64,000 nt of DNA from NCBI RefSeq assembly GCF_017094525.1, contig NZ_CP064788.1, positions 1 to 64,000 of the forward strand, given 5' to 3'. Position 1 is the first letter of the stretch, and the number at the start of each line of letters is the position of its first letter. The DNA comes from Halapricum desulfuricans (lineage in GTDB: Archaea; Halobacteriota; Halobacteria; Halobacteriales; Haloarculaceae). Below the pieces are notes generated by a model. That model was not told where the DNA came from. It searched no databases and saw nothing but the letters and a program-made list of their open reading frames with translations. Position numbers and translations under genes: made by a program. Below are positions 16,788 through 25,212 of this stretch, one piece after another.

Positions 16788-16947
16788 TACGGTCGGTTGT
16801 AATACTGCCGGCTGTAACAAACTGAAGGAATTCGCCACCCCGGGGTGGCGAATATCTTTACGAACTTACAGCCGGCAGTATAAGTCTGTTCCGGATCGAT
16901 CGCATCCGTTATGCGATCGCACCGGTAAATCGTTACAACCGACCGTA
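16788..16947. mobile_element. MITE A (79 bp) interrupted by MITE B
   Basis: Terminal inverted repeats TACGGTCGGTTGTAA (16788-16802) and TTACAACCGACCGTA (16933-16947) bound a 79-bp element identical in layout to 28348-28426, split by an 81-bp insertion (B plus a TAA duplication). The flanks are TCA at 16785-16787 and 16948-16950. The right TCA is the TGA stop codon of the peroxiredoxin gene. The core holds the palindrome GATCGCAT-CCGTT-ATGCGATC. The TNA duplication is what IS5-family ISL2-like elements produce; no transposase is in the window. Confidence 0.85.
16803..16880. mobile_element. MITE B (78 bp) nested in MITE A
   Basis: The ends TACTGCCGGCTGTAA and TTACAGCCGGCAGTA are exact inverted repeats, and the centre is the palindrome TTCGCCACCCCGGGGTGGCGAA. 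It is flanked by TAA at 16800-16802 and 16881-16883, while the uninterrupted A copy has a single TAA there, so this is a clean insertion with 3-bp duplication. An identical 78-bp copy in inverse orientation lies at 58423-58500. Confidence 0.88.
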
Positions 16948-18216
16948 TCATTCGTCGTCTTCGAGTTCGGCGGCGATCTCGGCGACTTCCTCGTCGGTAA
17001 CGTCCGAACTGTCGGCGACGTTCGAACCGTCGTCGTCCGAATCGTCGACATCGTCCGACTGCCCGGCGTCCGGGTCGGCTCGTTCCTCCACCGGACCGAC
17101 ATCGCCGACCGCCTCGGCGATCTGGTCCGCCGCGGCCCCGTCGGCCTCCCCCATTTCGACGCCCTTCCCGCCGTACTCGCGGGCCCGGCGCTGGGCGTCG
17201 GTCTCCAGTCCCCGCGTTTCGACCGCCTCGTCCCCGTCGTCGATTTCGACTTCCTCGAGCAGGTCGATCCCGCCGGCGGACTCGTCGTCGCCCTCGCGGA
17301 TCTCGTCCATTATCGACGTCTCCTCGTCCGGTTCGAGGACAATCTCGCCGTCGTCGGTGATGTCGTCGGGATCGATCGGCTCGTCGAGATCACGTGCGGT
17401 TTCCAGTGGCGCTTGCGCGTCCTCCCGATAGGCTTCGCCTTCCTGTCCGTTGCCGCTCGAGAACTCGTCGGCGGCGGTCGCGAGCCAGTCGGCCGCCTGC
17501 CACAGCGCGTTCGACTTGCTCCGGGCGCGGTCGAACGGCTCGTCGAGCACCCCGGTCTCGCTGAACCGATAGGCCGTGTCGAACTCCTCGGCGGCCTCCT
17601 CGAACTCCTTTCGGGCCCGCTCGAAGTCGCTTCTGGCGAGCATCCACTCGTGGTCGCCAAAGGCGTTCATCGCGCTGGTGAACGCGCGCCGCCCCTCGAT
17701 ATAGCGGGCGTGGCCGACGCGATACCGCGAGAGCGCCGTCGAGTCGCCCCCGATGGCCTCGATCGTCACGCGGATCGGTTCGACCTCCGGGCGTTCGTAG
17801 GGGTCGCTGGTCGCCCAGCGATACTGGATCCGGCCGTTGAGATCGATAACGAACACGGCTCGCTGGACCAGCCGTCCCTCCTCGCGATCGTCGACGACGC
17901 CGTATCGCCCGGCGACCGCCCGGCGCGTGTCGCTCAACAGCGGCACCTTCAGGTCGTAGCGCTCGGCGAAAGCCCGGTGGCTGTAGACGCTGTCCGGCGA
18001 CACCGCCAGGACCGTCACGTCCTTCTGCATCGTGAACACGTCGAGCTCGCCGACGTCCGAACTCTGCCCGTCACAGGCCGGGTTGAAATCCGCCGGATAG
18101 AACATGAGAACGATCACGTCTTCGCCCAGCAACTCACCGAGGCTTCGGCTGTCGATGTCCCCGCCCACGACTGCCGGCAACTCGAACGATGGTGCCCGTT
18201 CCCCCAGTTCGACCAT
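16948..18216 (-). CDS. Peroxiredoxin (AhpC/TSA) with long acidic C-terminal extension
   Basis: Residues 1-160 are a thioredoxin-fold peroxiredoxin that reduces peroxides; the single peroxidatic cysteine lies in FYPADFNPACDGQ (about 48), followed by VLAVSPDSVYSHRAFAE. A helical segment (about 165-265) with YRVGHARYIEGRRAF and RSDFERARKEFEEAAEEFDTA resembles TPR-like repeats, and the last ~120 residues are Asp/Glu-rich and probably disordered. Typical peroxiredoxins are 150-220 residues, so the ~200-residue extra part is unusual. The stop codon TGA is supplied at the boundary of MITE A. Start ATG 18216 (a GTG at 18222 is possible). Confidence 0.85.
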   Translation of the reverse strand: MVELGERAPSFELPAVVGGDIDSRSLGELLGEDVIVLMFYPADFNPACDGQSSDVGELDVFTMQKDVTVLAVSPDSVYSHRAFAERYDLKVPLLSDTRRAVAGRYGVVDDREEGRLVQRAVFVIDLNGRIQYRWATSDPYERPEVEPIRVTIEAIGGDSTALSRYRVGHARYIEGRRAFTSAMNAFGDHEWMLARSDFERARKEFEEAAEEFDTAYRFSETGVLDEPFDRARSKSNALWQAADWLATAADEFSSGNGQEGEAYREDAQAPLETARDLDEPIDPDDITDDGEIVLEPDEETSIMDEIREGDDESAGGIDLLEEVEIDDGDEAVETRGLETDAQRRAREYGGKGVEMGEADGAAADQIAEAVGDVGPVEERADPDAGQSDDVDDSDDDGSNVADSSDVTDEEVAEIAAELEDDE

Positions 18217-18323
18217 ATCCACGAAAGGTTGACGTATCGAGTTAAGACTGCCGGGCGTTTTCTCGGAGGTTAACTACCGTCGTCCGTGGATCGGACCAGC
18301 GACGCCACCCGTCCCAGGCCTGC

Positions 18324-18476
18324 CTACCACCGGACCGACTCGTGGACATCCAGCCCCGCCGATTCGAGGATCAGGCCGTCGACGTCGGTGGCACCGCCCT
18401 TGCGCTCGATCACTTCCTCGCTTCGCTGTGGCACCACTCGCGGCAAAAACGCAGGGAAACAGACCTGCTGGCTCAC
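18324..18476 (-). other. Short open frame or gene remnant
   Basis: A 50-codon GTG-started frame reads to RKGGATDVDGLILESAGLDVHESVRW, which looks like a genuine protein C-terminus. Its first half overlaps a sequence (GAACGCAGTGAGC, then GCGTTTTTGCC) of the type common between haloarchaeal genes. It may be the tail of a lost gene or a spurious frame. Nothing else was seen in 18217-18507. Confidence 0.25.
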
Positions 18477-18507
18477 TGCGTTCGCCGGTCTCCGATCAGC
18501 CGTCGCG

Positions 18508-19548
18508 CTACAGATCGATCTCGCCGGCGTCTAGCTCGGCTTCGACCTCGCGGGCCGCCTCGACCATGTTGGCCATCTTCTGGTAGGCGACCTCGCGGGG
18601 GAGCAGCTTCAGGCCACAGTCCGGCGAGACGGTCAGCTGTTCGGGCGGAACGACCTCCAGTCCGCGCTTGATGTTGTCCTTGATCTGGTCGACGGACTCG
18701 ACCTCGGCGTCGTGGACGTCGACGACGCCCATCGCGAAGTCCTTGGTGAACTCGTGTTCTTTGAAGACCTCGACCTGCTCGAAGTCGCCGTTGGCCAGCT
18801 CGAGGTCGAGTTCCTCGACCGGGAACTCGAGGATCTCGGGGTAGATCCGCGAGTAGTCGCCGTAACAGACGTGCAGTCCCAGACGGACATCCGCAGGCAC
18901 GTCTTCGACGATCCGTTCGAGGGCCTCCCCGACGATGGCGTGGTCGTCGGGCGTCGTCGCCAGCGCGGGCTCGTCGATCTGGATGTAGCGTGCGCCGGCC
19001 TCGACCAGCGCCTCGATCTCCTGGTTGACCAGATCCGCCAGCGCGTAGGTCAACTGCTCCTCGTCGTCGTAAACCTCGTTGAAACTCCAGGACGCAAGCG
19101 TGTACGGCCCGGTGATCGGCACCTTCACGGGAGCGTCGGCGACCTCGTCGGTGAACTCGAACTCCTCGACGAGCCACTGCTCGTCGTATGCGACCTGATC
19201 GACCACGGAGGGCTTGTCGAAGTAGTTGTGTCCCCAGACCTTCACCCGGCCGTTGAACTCGTAGCCGTCGATCCGGTGGGCGAAGTACTCGACCATCTCG
19301 TTGCGCCGCATCTCACCGTCCGTGACGGCGTCGATGCCCGCTCGCTCGTGCTCGTCGGTGATCAGCCGGGCGGCGTCGTCCTTGGACTCCTCCCAGTCCT
19401 CGACGTCGAAGTCAGAGTCGGGATCCTCGAAGAGTTCCCGGGCCGTGTCGTGCCACTCGGGCTTTGGGTAGGAGCCGACGACGGTCGTCAGCAGGAAGTG
19501 ATCGTTGGGGTGGTCCTCGGGTCGGAACTGCTCGCGCGTGTCCGTCAT
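18508..19548 (-). CDS. metE: Methionine synthase, catalytic MetE-type C-terminal protein
   Basis: This 346-residue protein corresponds to the catalytic half of cobalamin-independent methionine synthase. Zinc and homocysteine ligands are present: His and Cys in LGLHVCYGDYS (about 225-227) and Cys in SPDCGLK (about 315); QIDEPALA is the family signature near 185. It transfers a methyl group to homocysteine, completing the route that metY begins. The start overlaps the upstream paralog by 4 bp (stop TGA in ATGA), implying coupled translation and a two-subunit enzyme. Confidence 0.85.
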   Translation of the reverse strand: MTDTREQFRPEDHPNDHFLLTTVVGSYPKPEWHDTARELFEDPDSDFDVEDWEESKDDAARLITDEHERAGIDAVTDGEMRRNEMVEYFAHRIDGYEFNGRVKVWGHNYFDKPSVVDQVAYDEQWLVEEFEFTDEVADAPVKVPITGPYTLASWSFNEVYDDEEQLTYALADLVNQEIEALVEAGARYIQIDEPALATTPDDHAIVGEALERIVEDVPADVRLGLHVCYGDYSRIYPEILEFPVEELDLELANGDFEQVEVFKEHEFTKDFAMGVVDVHDAEVESVDQIKDNIKRGLEVVPPEQLTVSPDCGLKLLPREVAYQKMANMVEAAREVEAELDAGEIDL

Positions 19549-20540
19549 GCTGTCACCTCCTCGGCGTCGGCCGCGCCGGCGAGCGCCCGGAGCTTCTCCT
19601 CGAACTTGTTGACCGGCAGGTAGAACAGCTCGGTATTGGCGGTCGCGTAGATCGTCTCGAAGTCGGCGGTCGTCCGGTCGTCGACCCACTCGATGCGCTC
19701 GCGGATCTCGCCGGGCGTCTCGACCAGCGTGTTCTGCCCGTCGACGACGCCCAGCCCGATCGAGTCTTTCGTGCCGTACTCGTTGATGTTGTAGAGGTTC
19801 TGCTCGTGGTCGGTCACGAAGTCGTAGCCGACGGCGTCGACGTCGGCATCGAGCAGGTGGGCGTGGACCTTCTCCTCGAGCGCGCCCCAGTAAGTCTGGA
19901 CGACCACGTCGGTATCGAGCGCCGACGCGACGGTGTCGATCGCGTCGCTGGCGCGTTCGTCCTCGCCGTCGTCGGGCGCGTCGGTGACGAGCGAGGGTTC
20001 GAGCAACAGAAGCGTCTCCACGTCGGGGAACTGCTCGGCCTCGCCGGCCAGGAAGTCCGCGACGGCGTCCAGAAACGCGGCGTCGTCGCCGTAGTACTCG
20101 TCGGTTGCCAGTTCGGCCAGCGAATACGGGCCCGGGAGCACTGCCTGCAGACCGGCCCCGACCTGGTCGTCCGCCGCCGTCAGTTCCGCCGCGACGTCGC
20201 CGTCGGCCGTCAACTCGCCGGTGACGACGGGCTCTCGATAGAAGTTGTTGTTGTCGTAATACCGGACGATGCCGCGGGTTTCGACGCTGTCGTGGACTGC
20301 CAGCGGATGTGCGAGCATGTCGTCCCAGCGCAGCTGTCCCTCGACGATCCGATCGAGGCCGGCCGACTGCTGGCTCTCGATGACCTCGGATCGCGCCTCC
20401 TCGTAGACGGCGACGACCGCATCGCTCTCGTCACCGCCGATCAGATCGCTCCGCTGGTGTCCTTTCAACTTCGACAGTTCGTCTTTCGCCCAGTCCGGTA
20501 ACGGATACAGTCCCGGTGTCGTCGATACGATCTCTGCCAT
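19545..20540 (-). CDS. MetE N-terminal-like partner of methionine synthase
   Basis: This 331-residue protein shares the MetE-type TIM-barrel outline (TTPGLYPLPDWAKDELSK, LPGPYSLAELA, DVVVQTYWG, GLGVVDGQNTLVETPGEIRERIEW) but has no His-x-Cys or Cys zinc ligands. It is probably a non-catalytic or substrate-binding half that works with the overlapping downstream MetE. A TATA-like sequence at 20565-20575 lies about 25-35 nt upstream, so this is the first gene of a short-leader operon. Confidence 0.8.
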   Translation of the reverse strand: MAEIVSTTPGLYPLPDWAKDELSKLKGHQRSDLIGGDESDAVVAVYEEARSEVIESQQSAGLDRIVEGQLRWDDMLAHPLAVHDSVETRGIVRYYDNNNFYREPVVTGELTADGDVAAELTAADDQVGAGLQAVLPGPYSLAELATDEYYGDDAAFLDAVADFLAGEAEQFPDVETLLLLEPSLVTDAPDDGEDERASDAIDTVASALDTDVVVQTYWGALEEKVHAHLLDADVDAVGYDFVTDHEQNLYNINEYGTKDSIGLGVVDGQNTLVETPGEIRERIEWVDDRTTADFETIYATANTELFYLPVNKFEEKLRALAGAADAEEVTA

Positions 20541-20564
20541 TGTCCCTGCCTATGGAATGACGGT

Positions 20565-20575
20565 CTTTAATATTT
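20565..20575 (-). promoter_or_regulatory. TATA box for the metE operon
   Basis: Read on the minus strand, AAATATTAAAG lies about 25-35 nt before the ATG at 20540, the usual haloarchaeal distance for a near-leaderless transcript. Confidence 0.5.
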
Positions 20576-20595
20576 ACTACTTCGAAGAATGCTTA

Positions 20596-22518
20596 TCAGT
20601 TATTTTTATCGAGCGCGAGATCGGCCAGTCCTTCCGTATCGACGAGGTCGAGCAGGTCCGCGAAGTCCAGCAGTTTGATGTCGTGTCTGTCCGCACGCTC
20701 TCGCACCGGATCGGGGACGGTCGCCGTCGTGACGATGGCGGCGGCGTCGGCCCGCTGGACGTTGTCGCGGTCGGTCACACACCGGTCGACCACCGACGGA
20801 TCGAGGTCGCCGCCGGGGTCGTGGACCGTCCAGATGACCACCCGGAGATCGACCAGCTGCCTGCGGATCGCCATCACGTCGTACTGGCCCCGCGACTGGG
20901 CGAAAATCGTCGTCTCCCAGCCGAGTTCGTTCCAGCACGCCGCGACGAACCTCGTGAAGGCCGCCTCGTCCATCGCCCGGATCTCCGCCTCGATCGTGAC
21001 GCGATCGCGCTCGGCGCCGGGGAACTCGAACTCGTCGGACGACTGTTCGCGGACGGCGTCACCGTCGTGGCCGTGGTCTCGCTCTGACCGCGCCGGGTCG
21101 GCTGCCTTCGTCGTTACGCCCGCGACGGTCTCGGTCGCCGAGGCACTGGAGTCGGGACCCGCAGACGGCGGTTCATCCGACTCGGCCCGATCGTCCGGCC
21201 CGGACACGTCCTCGGCCCGGCCGGCCTCGCGTTCGATCAGGGCGCGCTCGTGATCGATCTCGACGCGCACTGCCCGGAGCGCGTCGTCACGATCGGGAGC
21301 CAGTTCGGAGACGACATCCTGGGTCGCTTCGAGTTGTTCGTCGGCTCGATCACACGCCGACAGCGCCTGTCCGGTCCGGCCGCCCTCCCGGAGTCGCTCG
21401 GCTGCCGCGAGCAGTCGGTCGATAACGGCCGTCCGCACGTCGACGGTCTCGTCGACGATCTCCAGAATCGCCGCCCGGATCTCGTCGGGATCGCCGGCGA
21501 ACGGCGAACTCGGCCCCCAGCAGTGGCCGAGCCAGTCCCGATGCGCCGCGAGCGCGTCGGTCAGCCGCCGGGCACGCCGTTCGGGGCCGTCGATCGACCG
21601 GGCGTCCTCGAGCGCTGTCTTCGCACGCTCGCGGGGCCGTGTTTCGAGCCGGTCGCGGTCGCGCTCGACGGTCTCGATCCGCTCTCGAAGTCGCTCGTCG
21701 GGAGGCTCGTCGGCGTCGATCGAGAGGGCCCGTTCGGCGGCGTCCCGTGCGGCTTCGAGCGCGTCGTGAGCCGCCCGGAGCCGCCCGTCTCTCTCGGCGC
21801 GCTCGCCGCGTTCGACGTGTTCGTCGGCTGTGTCCGCGAGCGCGCGTCGCTGGATCGCCCTGACGTCCGCGCGGTACGCGTCGAACTCGGCGTGATCGAG
21901 CACGCGATCGCCGAGATCGAGCGCCCGGACCTCCTCGCGTCCGCTGGCGATCGCCGAGAGCGCCGCGTCGGCCGCGTCGCGCGCACCGTCCGGGTCGCCG
22001 GCGTCGAGACGGTCCCGGGCGGTCGTGAGGTGGTCTTCGACGCGGACCGCGAACCGGTTCGCCCGCGACCACGTCTCCCGTGCCGTCTCCAGGTACGCCA
22101 CGACCGGATCGAGGTCGCTCCCGGCCGGTATCGACCACCGCTCGCCGACCTCGGTCCGGACGACCAGCCGCTCCCGCAACAGTCCGCTGTCGGTCTCGAC
22201 CCGCGTGACGGTCGAGAGCGGAATCGGGACCACTCGATCGCCGCCCCCGTCCGCGCCACCGATCGCGATCACGACGCGCAGATCGGTGATCGCGACGACG
22301 GTCCTGTACCCCCGACTCGGCTTGTAGGTCTCCGTTCCTCCGTCGCGTTCGACGGTCACACCCCCACGTTTCGCGTGCAGGACGAACGCGACTGTTTCCG
22401 CGTTTCCCAGATACGACGACAGCGGCCCATCCGCGAGATACCCCCCGCCGAGGCGCTCGTCGACCCGCTCGTTCGAGCGCGAGCGCTCCTCCCGCGGTAA
22501 CTCGATGATCTCGGCCAT
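20596..22518 (-). CDS. PH-like / coiled-coil / degenerate Mrr-type restriction-endonuclease-fold protein
   Basis: This 640-residue protein has three parts. Residues ~25-150 (GGYLADGPLSSYLGNAETVAFVLHAK, YRTVVAITDLRVVIAIG) look like a bacterial PH-like domain. Residues ~150-430 are helical, Arg/Glu/Asp-rich and probably coiled coil. Residues ~510-640 (MDEAAFTRFVAACWNELGWE, RGQYDVMA, AAAIVTTATVPDPVRERA, IKLLDFADLL) follow the Mrr-like restriction-endonuclease fold, but the usual Q-x-K catalytic site is replaced by IWTVHD. It may bind DNA without cutting. No methyltransferase or other defence gene is beside it. Confidence 0.7.
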   Translation of the reverse strand: MAEIIELPREERSRSNERVDERLGGGYLADGPLSSYLGNAETVAFVLHAKRGGVTVERDGGTETYKPSRGYRTVVAITDLRVVIAIGGADGGGDRVVPIPLSTVTRVETDSGLLRERLVVRTEVGERWSIPAGSDLDPVVAYLETARETWSRANRFAVRVEDHLTTARDRLDAGDPDGARDAADAALSAIASGREEVRALDLGDRVLDHAEFDAYRADVRAIQRRALADTADEHVERGERAERDGRLRAAHDALEAARDAAERALSIDADEPPDERLRERIETVERDRDRLETRPRERAKTALEDARSIDGPERRARRLTDALAAHRDWLGHCWGPSSPFAGDPDEIRAAILEIVDETVDVRTAVIDRLLAAAERLREGGRTGQALSACDRADEQLEATQDVVSELAPDRDDALRAVRVEIDHERALIEREAGRAEDVSGPDDRAESDEPPSAGPDSSASATETVAGVTTKAADPARSERDHGHDGDAVREQSSDEFEFPGAERDRVTIEAEIRAMDEAAFTRFVAACWNELGWETTIFAQSRGQYDVMAIRRQLVDLRVVIWTVHDPGGDLDPSVVDRCVTDRDNVQRADAAAIVTTATVPDPVRERADRHDIKLLDFADLLDLVDTEGLADLALDKNN

Positions 22519-22606
22519 CGCCGGTCCTGTCTGTAGTATCTGTGCGACGGGTCATCTAATGATTGTAAAATATCTCACCGAAACGGAAGGGAAATATATC
22601 CAGCGT

Positions 22607-23197
22607 TCACCGCCTGTCCGGCCGGAGTTCGAGCACGACGAGTCGTTCGAAGGGGTGCGATTCGTCGGCGACTTCCCGGGCGTCGAGCCCGCCGGCCGCC
22701 GCGCGCTCGCGCACGGCCTCGACGTCCGTAAGCGAACTCACGAGCAGGAGGACGACGCCGTCCTCGGCGAGGACGCGACGGACGGTATCGAGAAACGGAT
22801 CGACCACGGCGCGACCGTCCTCGCCGCCGGAGAGCGCGCGTTCCATCCAGTCGTCGAACTCCTGTTCGGGCGGGGTCGGCAGGTACGGCGGGTTGAACGC
22901 CACGACGTCGAAGACGCCGTCCCGGAACGGCTCGACGAGGTTCGCCCGGACGACCGCGAGGCCGGCGTCGCGGGCCTCGCGACAGGCCATCGGGTTGATA
23001 TCCGTCGCGACGACAGCGGCCCCCGTGTCCGCCAGCGCGGTCGCGACGTACCCCGAGCCGGTTCCCACTTCGAGGACGCGGTCGTCGGCAGTGACGTACT
23101 CGCGCGCCGTCTCGGCCAGTAGATGCGAGTCCTCGGCCGGTTCGTACACCTGATCGAGATCGCGCTGCCTGGCGAGTTCGGGCCGGTCGTCGTTCAT
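22607..23197 (-). CDS. HemK/PrmC-like class I methyltransferase
   Basis: This 196-residue SAM-dependent methyltransferase has motif I VLEVGTGSGYVATAL (about 41-55), an acidic motif II (VVATDIN) and the NPPY catalytic tetrapeptide (FNPPYLP, about 105), which marks N-methylation of Gln/Asn or bases. Its short length matches archaeal/eukaryotic Mtq2-type enzymes that methylate the GGQ glutamine of release factor aRF1. It overlaps mscS by 4 bp. Confidence 0.85.
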   Translation of the reverse strand: MNDDRPELARQRDLDQVYEPAEDSHLLAETAREYVTADDRVLEVGTGSGYVATALADTGAAVVATDINPMACREARDAGLAVVRANLVEPFRDGVFDVVAFNPPYLPTPPEQEFDDWMERALSGGEDGRAVVDPFLDTVRRVLAEDGVVLLLVSSLTDVEAVRERAAAGGLDAREVADESHPFERLVVLELRPDRR

Positions 23198-24369
23198 CGG
23201 TCCGGGTCTTCGTCGGGAGTCGGCCTCGGCGTTTCGCTTTGGATCTGCAATCCCTCGCGGCCGCCGAGCGTCCGCTGTGGGAAGGGGATCGTGATCCCCT
23301 CGCGTTCGAAGGCGTCCTTGACCGCGGCGACGACGGCCGTCTGGGCCGCCCAGCGCCGCCGGGCCGTCGGGTCGTCGATCCAGAACCGCACCTCCAGCAC
23401 GACCGCCGAGTCGCCGAACCCGGTCAGGACCGTCCGTGGCTGTGGACGCGTGCGGATCTCCTCCCGATCGAGCTCACGAACCGTCCCGGTCGCCAGTTCG
23501 CGGGCGCGCTCGACGTCGTCGTCGTAGTCGACGCCGATCTCGACGTCGACGCGCAGTCGGCCGCGCCGCGAGCGGTTGATCAGCCCCGTCGAAGTCACCA
23601 CGTCGTTGGGGATCGTGACGTACTCGTCGCTGAACGTACGGATCTCCGTGTTGAACACCGACACGTCGGTCACGACGCCCTCCCGGTCGTCGATCGACAC
23701 CCAGTCGCCGATGTCGAACGGCCGGCCGAAAAGCAGGACGAACCCCGCCAGGACAGACGACAGGGTCTGGCGGGCGGCCAGCCCGAGCACGACGCTCAGA
23801 AAGCCCGCCCCGAGCAGGATGTCCGAGGCGTCGATCCCCCAGACGGCCAGCCCGACGAGGATCGCCAGCAGGTACAGCACCACCTGGAAGACGTGGTAGG
23901 TCACCTCCTGCTGGTGGCGCGAGAAGGCGTCGTGTTCCTCGAAGACCAGGCCGATCACGCGCTTGGCGAACACCGTCGCGCCCCAGGCCCCCACGAACAG
24001 GAACAGCGACACCAGTCCCCGGACGACCGTCGTCGAGTCCGGGTCGAGCACCTCGGTGATGGCCGTCGCCTCCGCGCTCGCCCCCCAGATCACGAGCACG
24101 GCGACGATTGCCCCGGCCGAGAGCGCGACGATCAGCGCCGCCTGAACGGCTTCGAGCAGGCTCCCCCGAGGGTCGTACTGGGACCGGAGCCAGCGACCGA
24201 CCTGCCGGATCGCCCAGCTCCCCGCTAGCACGCCCACGAGCAGGGCCAGCGTCCCCAGCCACCGCTCGAACGGCGTCGCGAACAGCTGGCCGACGATCGG
24301 GACCTCGATCGCCAGTGCAGTTCGGCTCGCGAAAGTCGCGGCCGGGGCCGCCGCGCTCGCGCCGATCAC
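23194..24369 (-). CDS. Small-conductance mechanosensitive channel (MscS family)
   Basis: This 391-residue protein has five or so transmembrane helices in its first ~200 residues, then the MscS core: the pore-lining segment GAGFLSVVLGLAARQTLSSVLAGFVLL is cut by the beta domain FDIGDWVSIDDREGVVTDVSVFNTEIRTFSDEYVTIPNDVV. A cytoplasmic alpha/beta domain follows. It would release solutes on osmotic downshift. It overlaps ksgA upstream and the methyltransferase downstream by 4 bp each, so this is a tight operon. Confidence 0.9.
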   Translation of the reverse strand: MIGASAAAPAATFASRTALAIEVPIVGQLFATPFERWLGTLALLVGVLAGSWAIRQVGRWLRSQYDPRGSLLEAVQAALIVALSAGAIVAVLVIWGASAEATAITEVLDPDSTTVVRGLVSLFLFVGAWGATVFAKRVIGLVFEEHDAFSRHQQEVTYHVFQVVLYLLAILVGLAVWGIDASDILLGAGFLSVVLGLAARQTLSSVLAGFVLLFGRPFDIGDWVSIDDREGVVTDVSVFNTEIRTFSDEYVTIPNDVVTSTGLINRSRRGRLRVDVEIGVDYDDDVERARELATGTVRELDREEIRTRPQPRTVLTGFGDSAVVLEVRFWIDDPTARRRWAAQTAVVAAVKDAFEREGITIPFPQRTLGGREGLQIQSETPRPTPDEDPDR

Positions 24370-25211
24370 GGATCGCCCACCTCGGCCGCGAGCCGCGCCA
24401 GCTTTGCGAATTCCTCGGGAGTCACGTCCCCGGCTCGCTTGCGCATGAGGTCCTCGCCGGCGGCGTCGACGACCGCCTCCGGATCGCTCAGCCCGGAGAT
24501 GTGTGCCGTGTTCCGGATCGCGTTGCGAATCGTCTTGCGGCGCTGGGTGAAGATCGCCCGCACGAGGTCCATGAACGCCTCGTCGTCCGGCACCGCGTAG
24601 TCCGGCTCGCGCGGCGTCGTCCGGACGATCGCGCTCTCGACGGCCGGCGGCGGCCTGAACGCCTCCTTGGGAACGGGCTCGACCACCTCGACGTCGGCGT
24701 AGTGACCCGCCGTCACCGACAGCCGACCGTAGTCGTCGGATCCGGGGTCGGCTGCCATCCGGTCGGCGAACTCCCGCTGGAACATCAACACGAGGGGGAC
24801 ACCGCGGGGGAGGAGCCGGAAGACGATCTCGCTGGAGATCCCGTAGGGGAGATTCGAGATCGACGCGGTGAACTCGGGCAACTCGACCTCAAGGGCGTCG
24901 CCTTCCAGCACGGTCAGCCGCCCGGCGTCGATCTCGGCGGCGAACTCCTCGCGGAGGAAGGCCGCCAGTTCGGGGTCGCGCTCGATGGCCGTGACACGAT
25001 CGGCGACCGCGAGCAGCCGATCGGTGAGCGCGCCGGTCCCGGCACCGACCTCGAGGACGTGGCGCAGATCGGCGTCGATCTCGGTCGCGTAGGTCGGCAC
25101 GCGGTCGAGCACGCGGTCGTCGATCAGGAAGTGCTGGTCGCGGTCAGGGTTGCCCCCGACGCCGGCACGGGCTAACAATGCGTCGGGGTCGCGATAGTCC
25201 GTATCAGTCAT
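24366..25211 (-). CDS. ksgA: 16S rRNA dimethyladenosine transferase
   Basis: This 281-residue enzyme dimethylates two adjacent adenosines in the 3' helix of 16S rRNA. Signatures: DQHFLID (about 25), VLEVGAGTGALTDRL (about 52), NLPYGISSEI (about 122) and the KsgA-type FRPPPAVESAIVRT, RRKTIRNAI. It follows the DUF655 gene by 1 bp, an arrangement widely conserved in archaea. Confidence 0.95.
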   Translation of the reverse strand: MTDTDYRDPDALLARAGVGGNPDRDQHFLIDDRVLDRVPTYATEIDADLRHVLEVGAGTGALTDRLLAVADRVTAIERDPELAAFLREEFAAEIDAGRLTVLEGDALEVELPEFTASISNLPYGISSEIVFRLLPRGVPLVLMFQREFADRMAADPGSDDYGRLSVTAGHYADVEVVEPVPKEAFRPPPAVESAIVRTTPREPDYAVPDDEAFMDLVRAIFTQRRKTIRNAIRNTAHISGLSDPEAVVDAAGEDLMRKRAGDVTPEEFAKLARLAAEVGDP

Positions 25212-25212
25212 C

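Noticed and set aside
18286-18534. Plus-strand frame of 82 codons
   Set aside because: Biased Ser/Arg/Thr composition with no protein-like pattern; it overlaps an intergenic sequence and the metE end.
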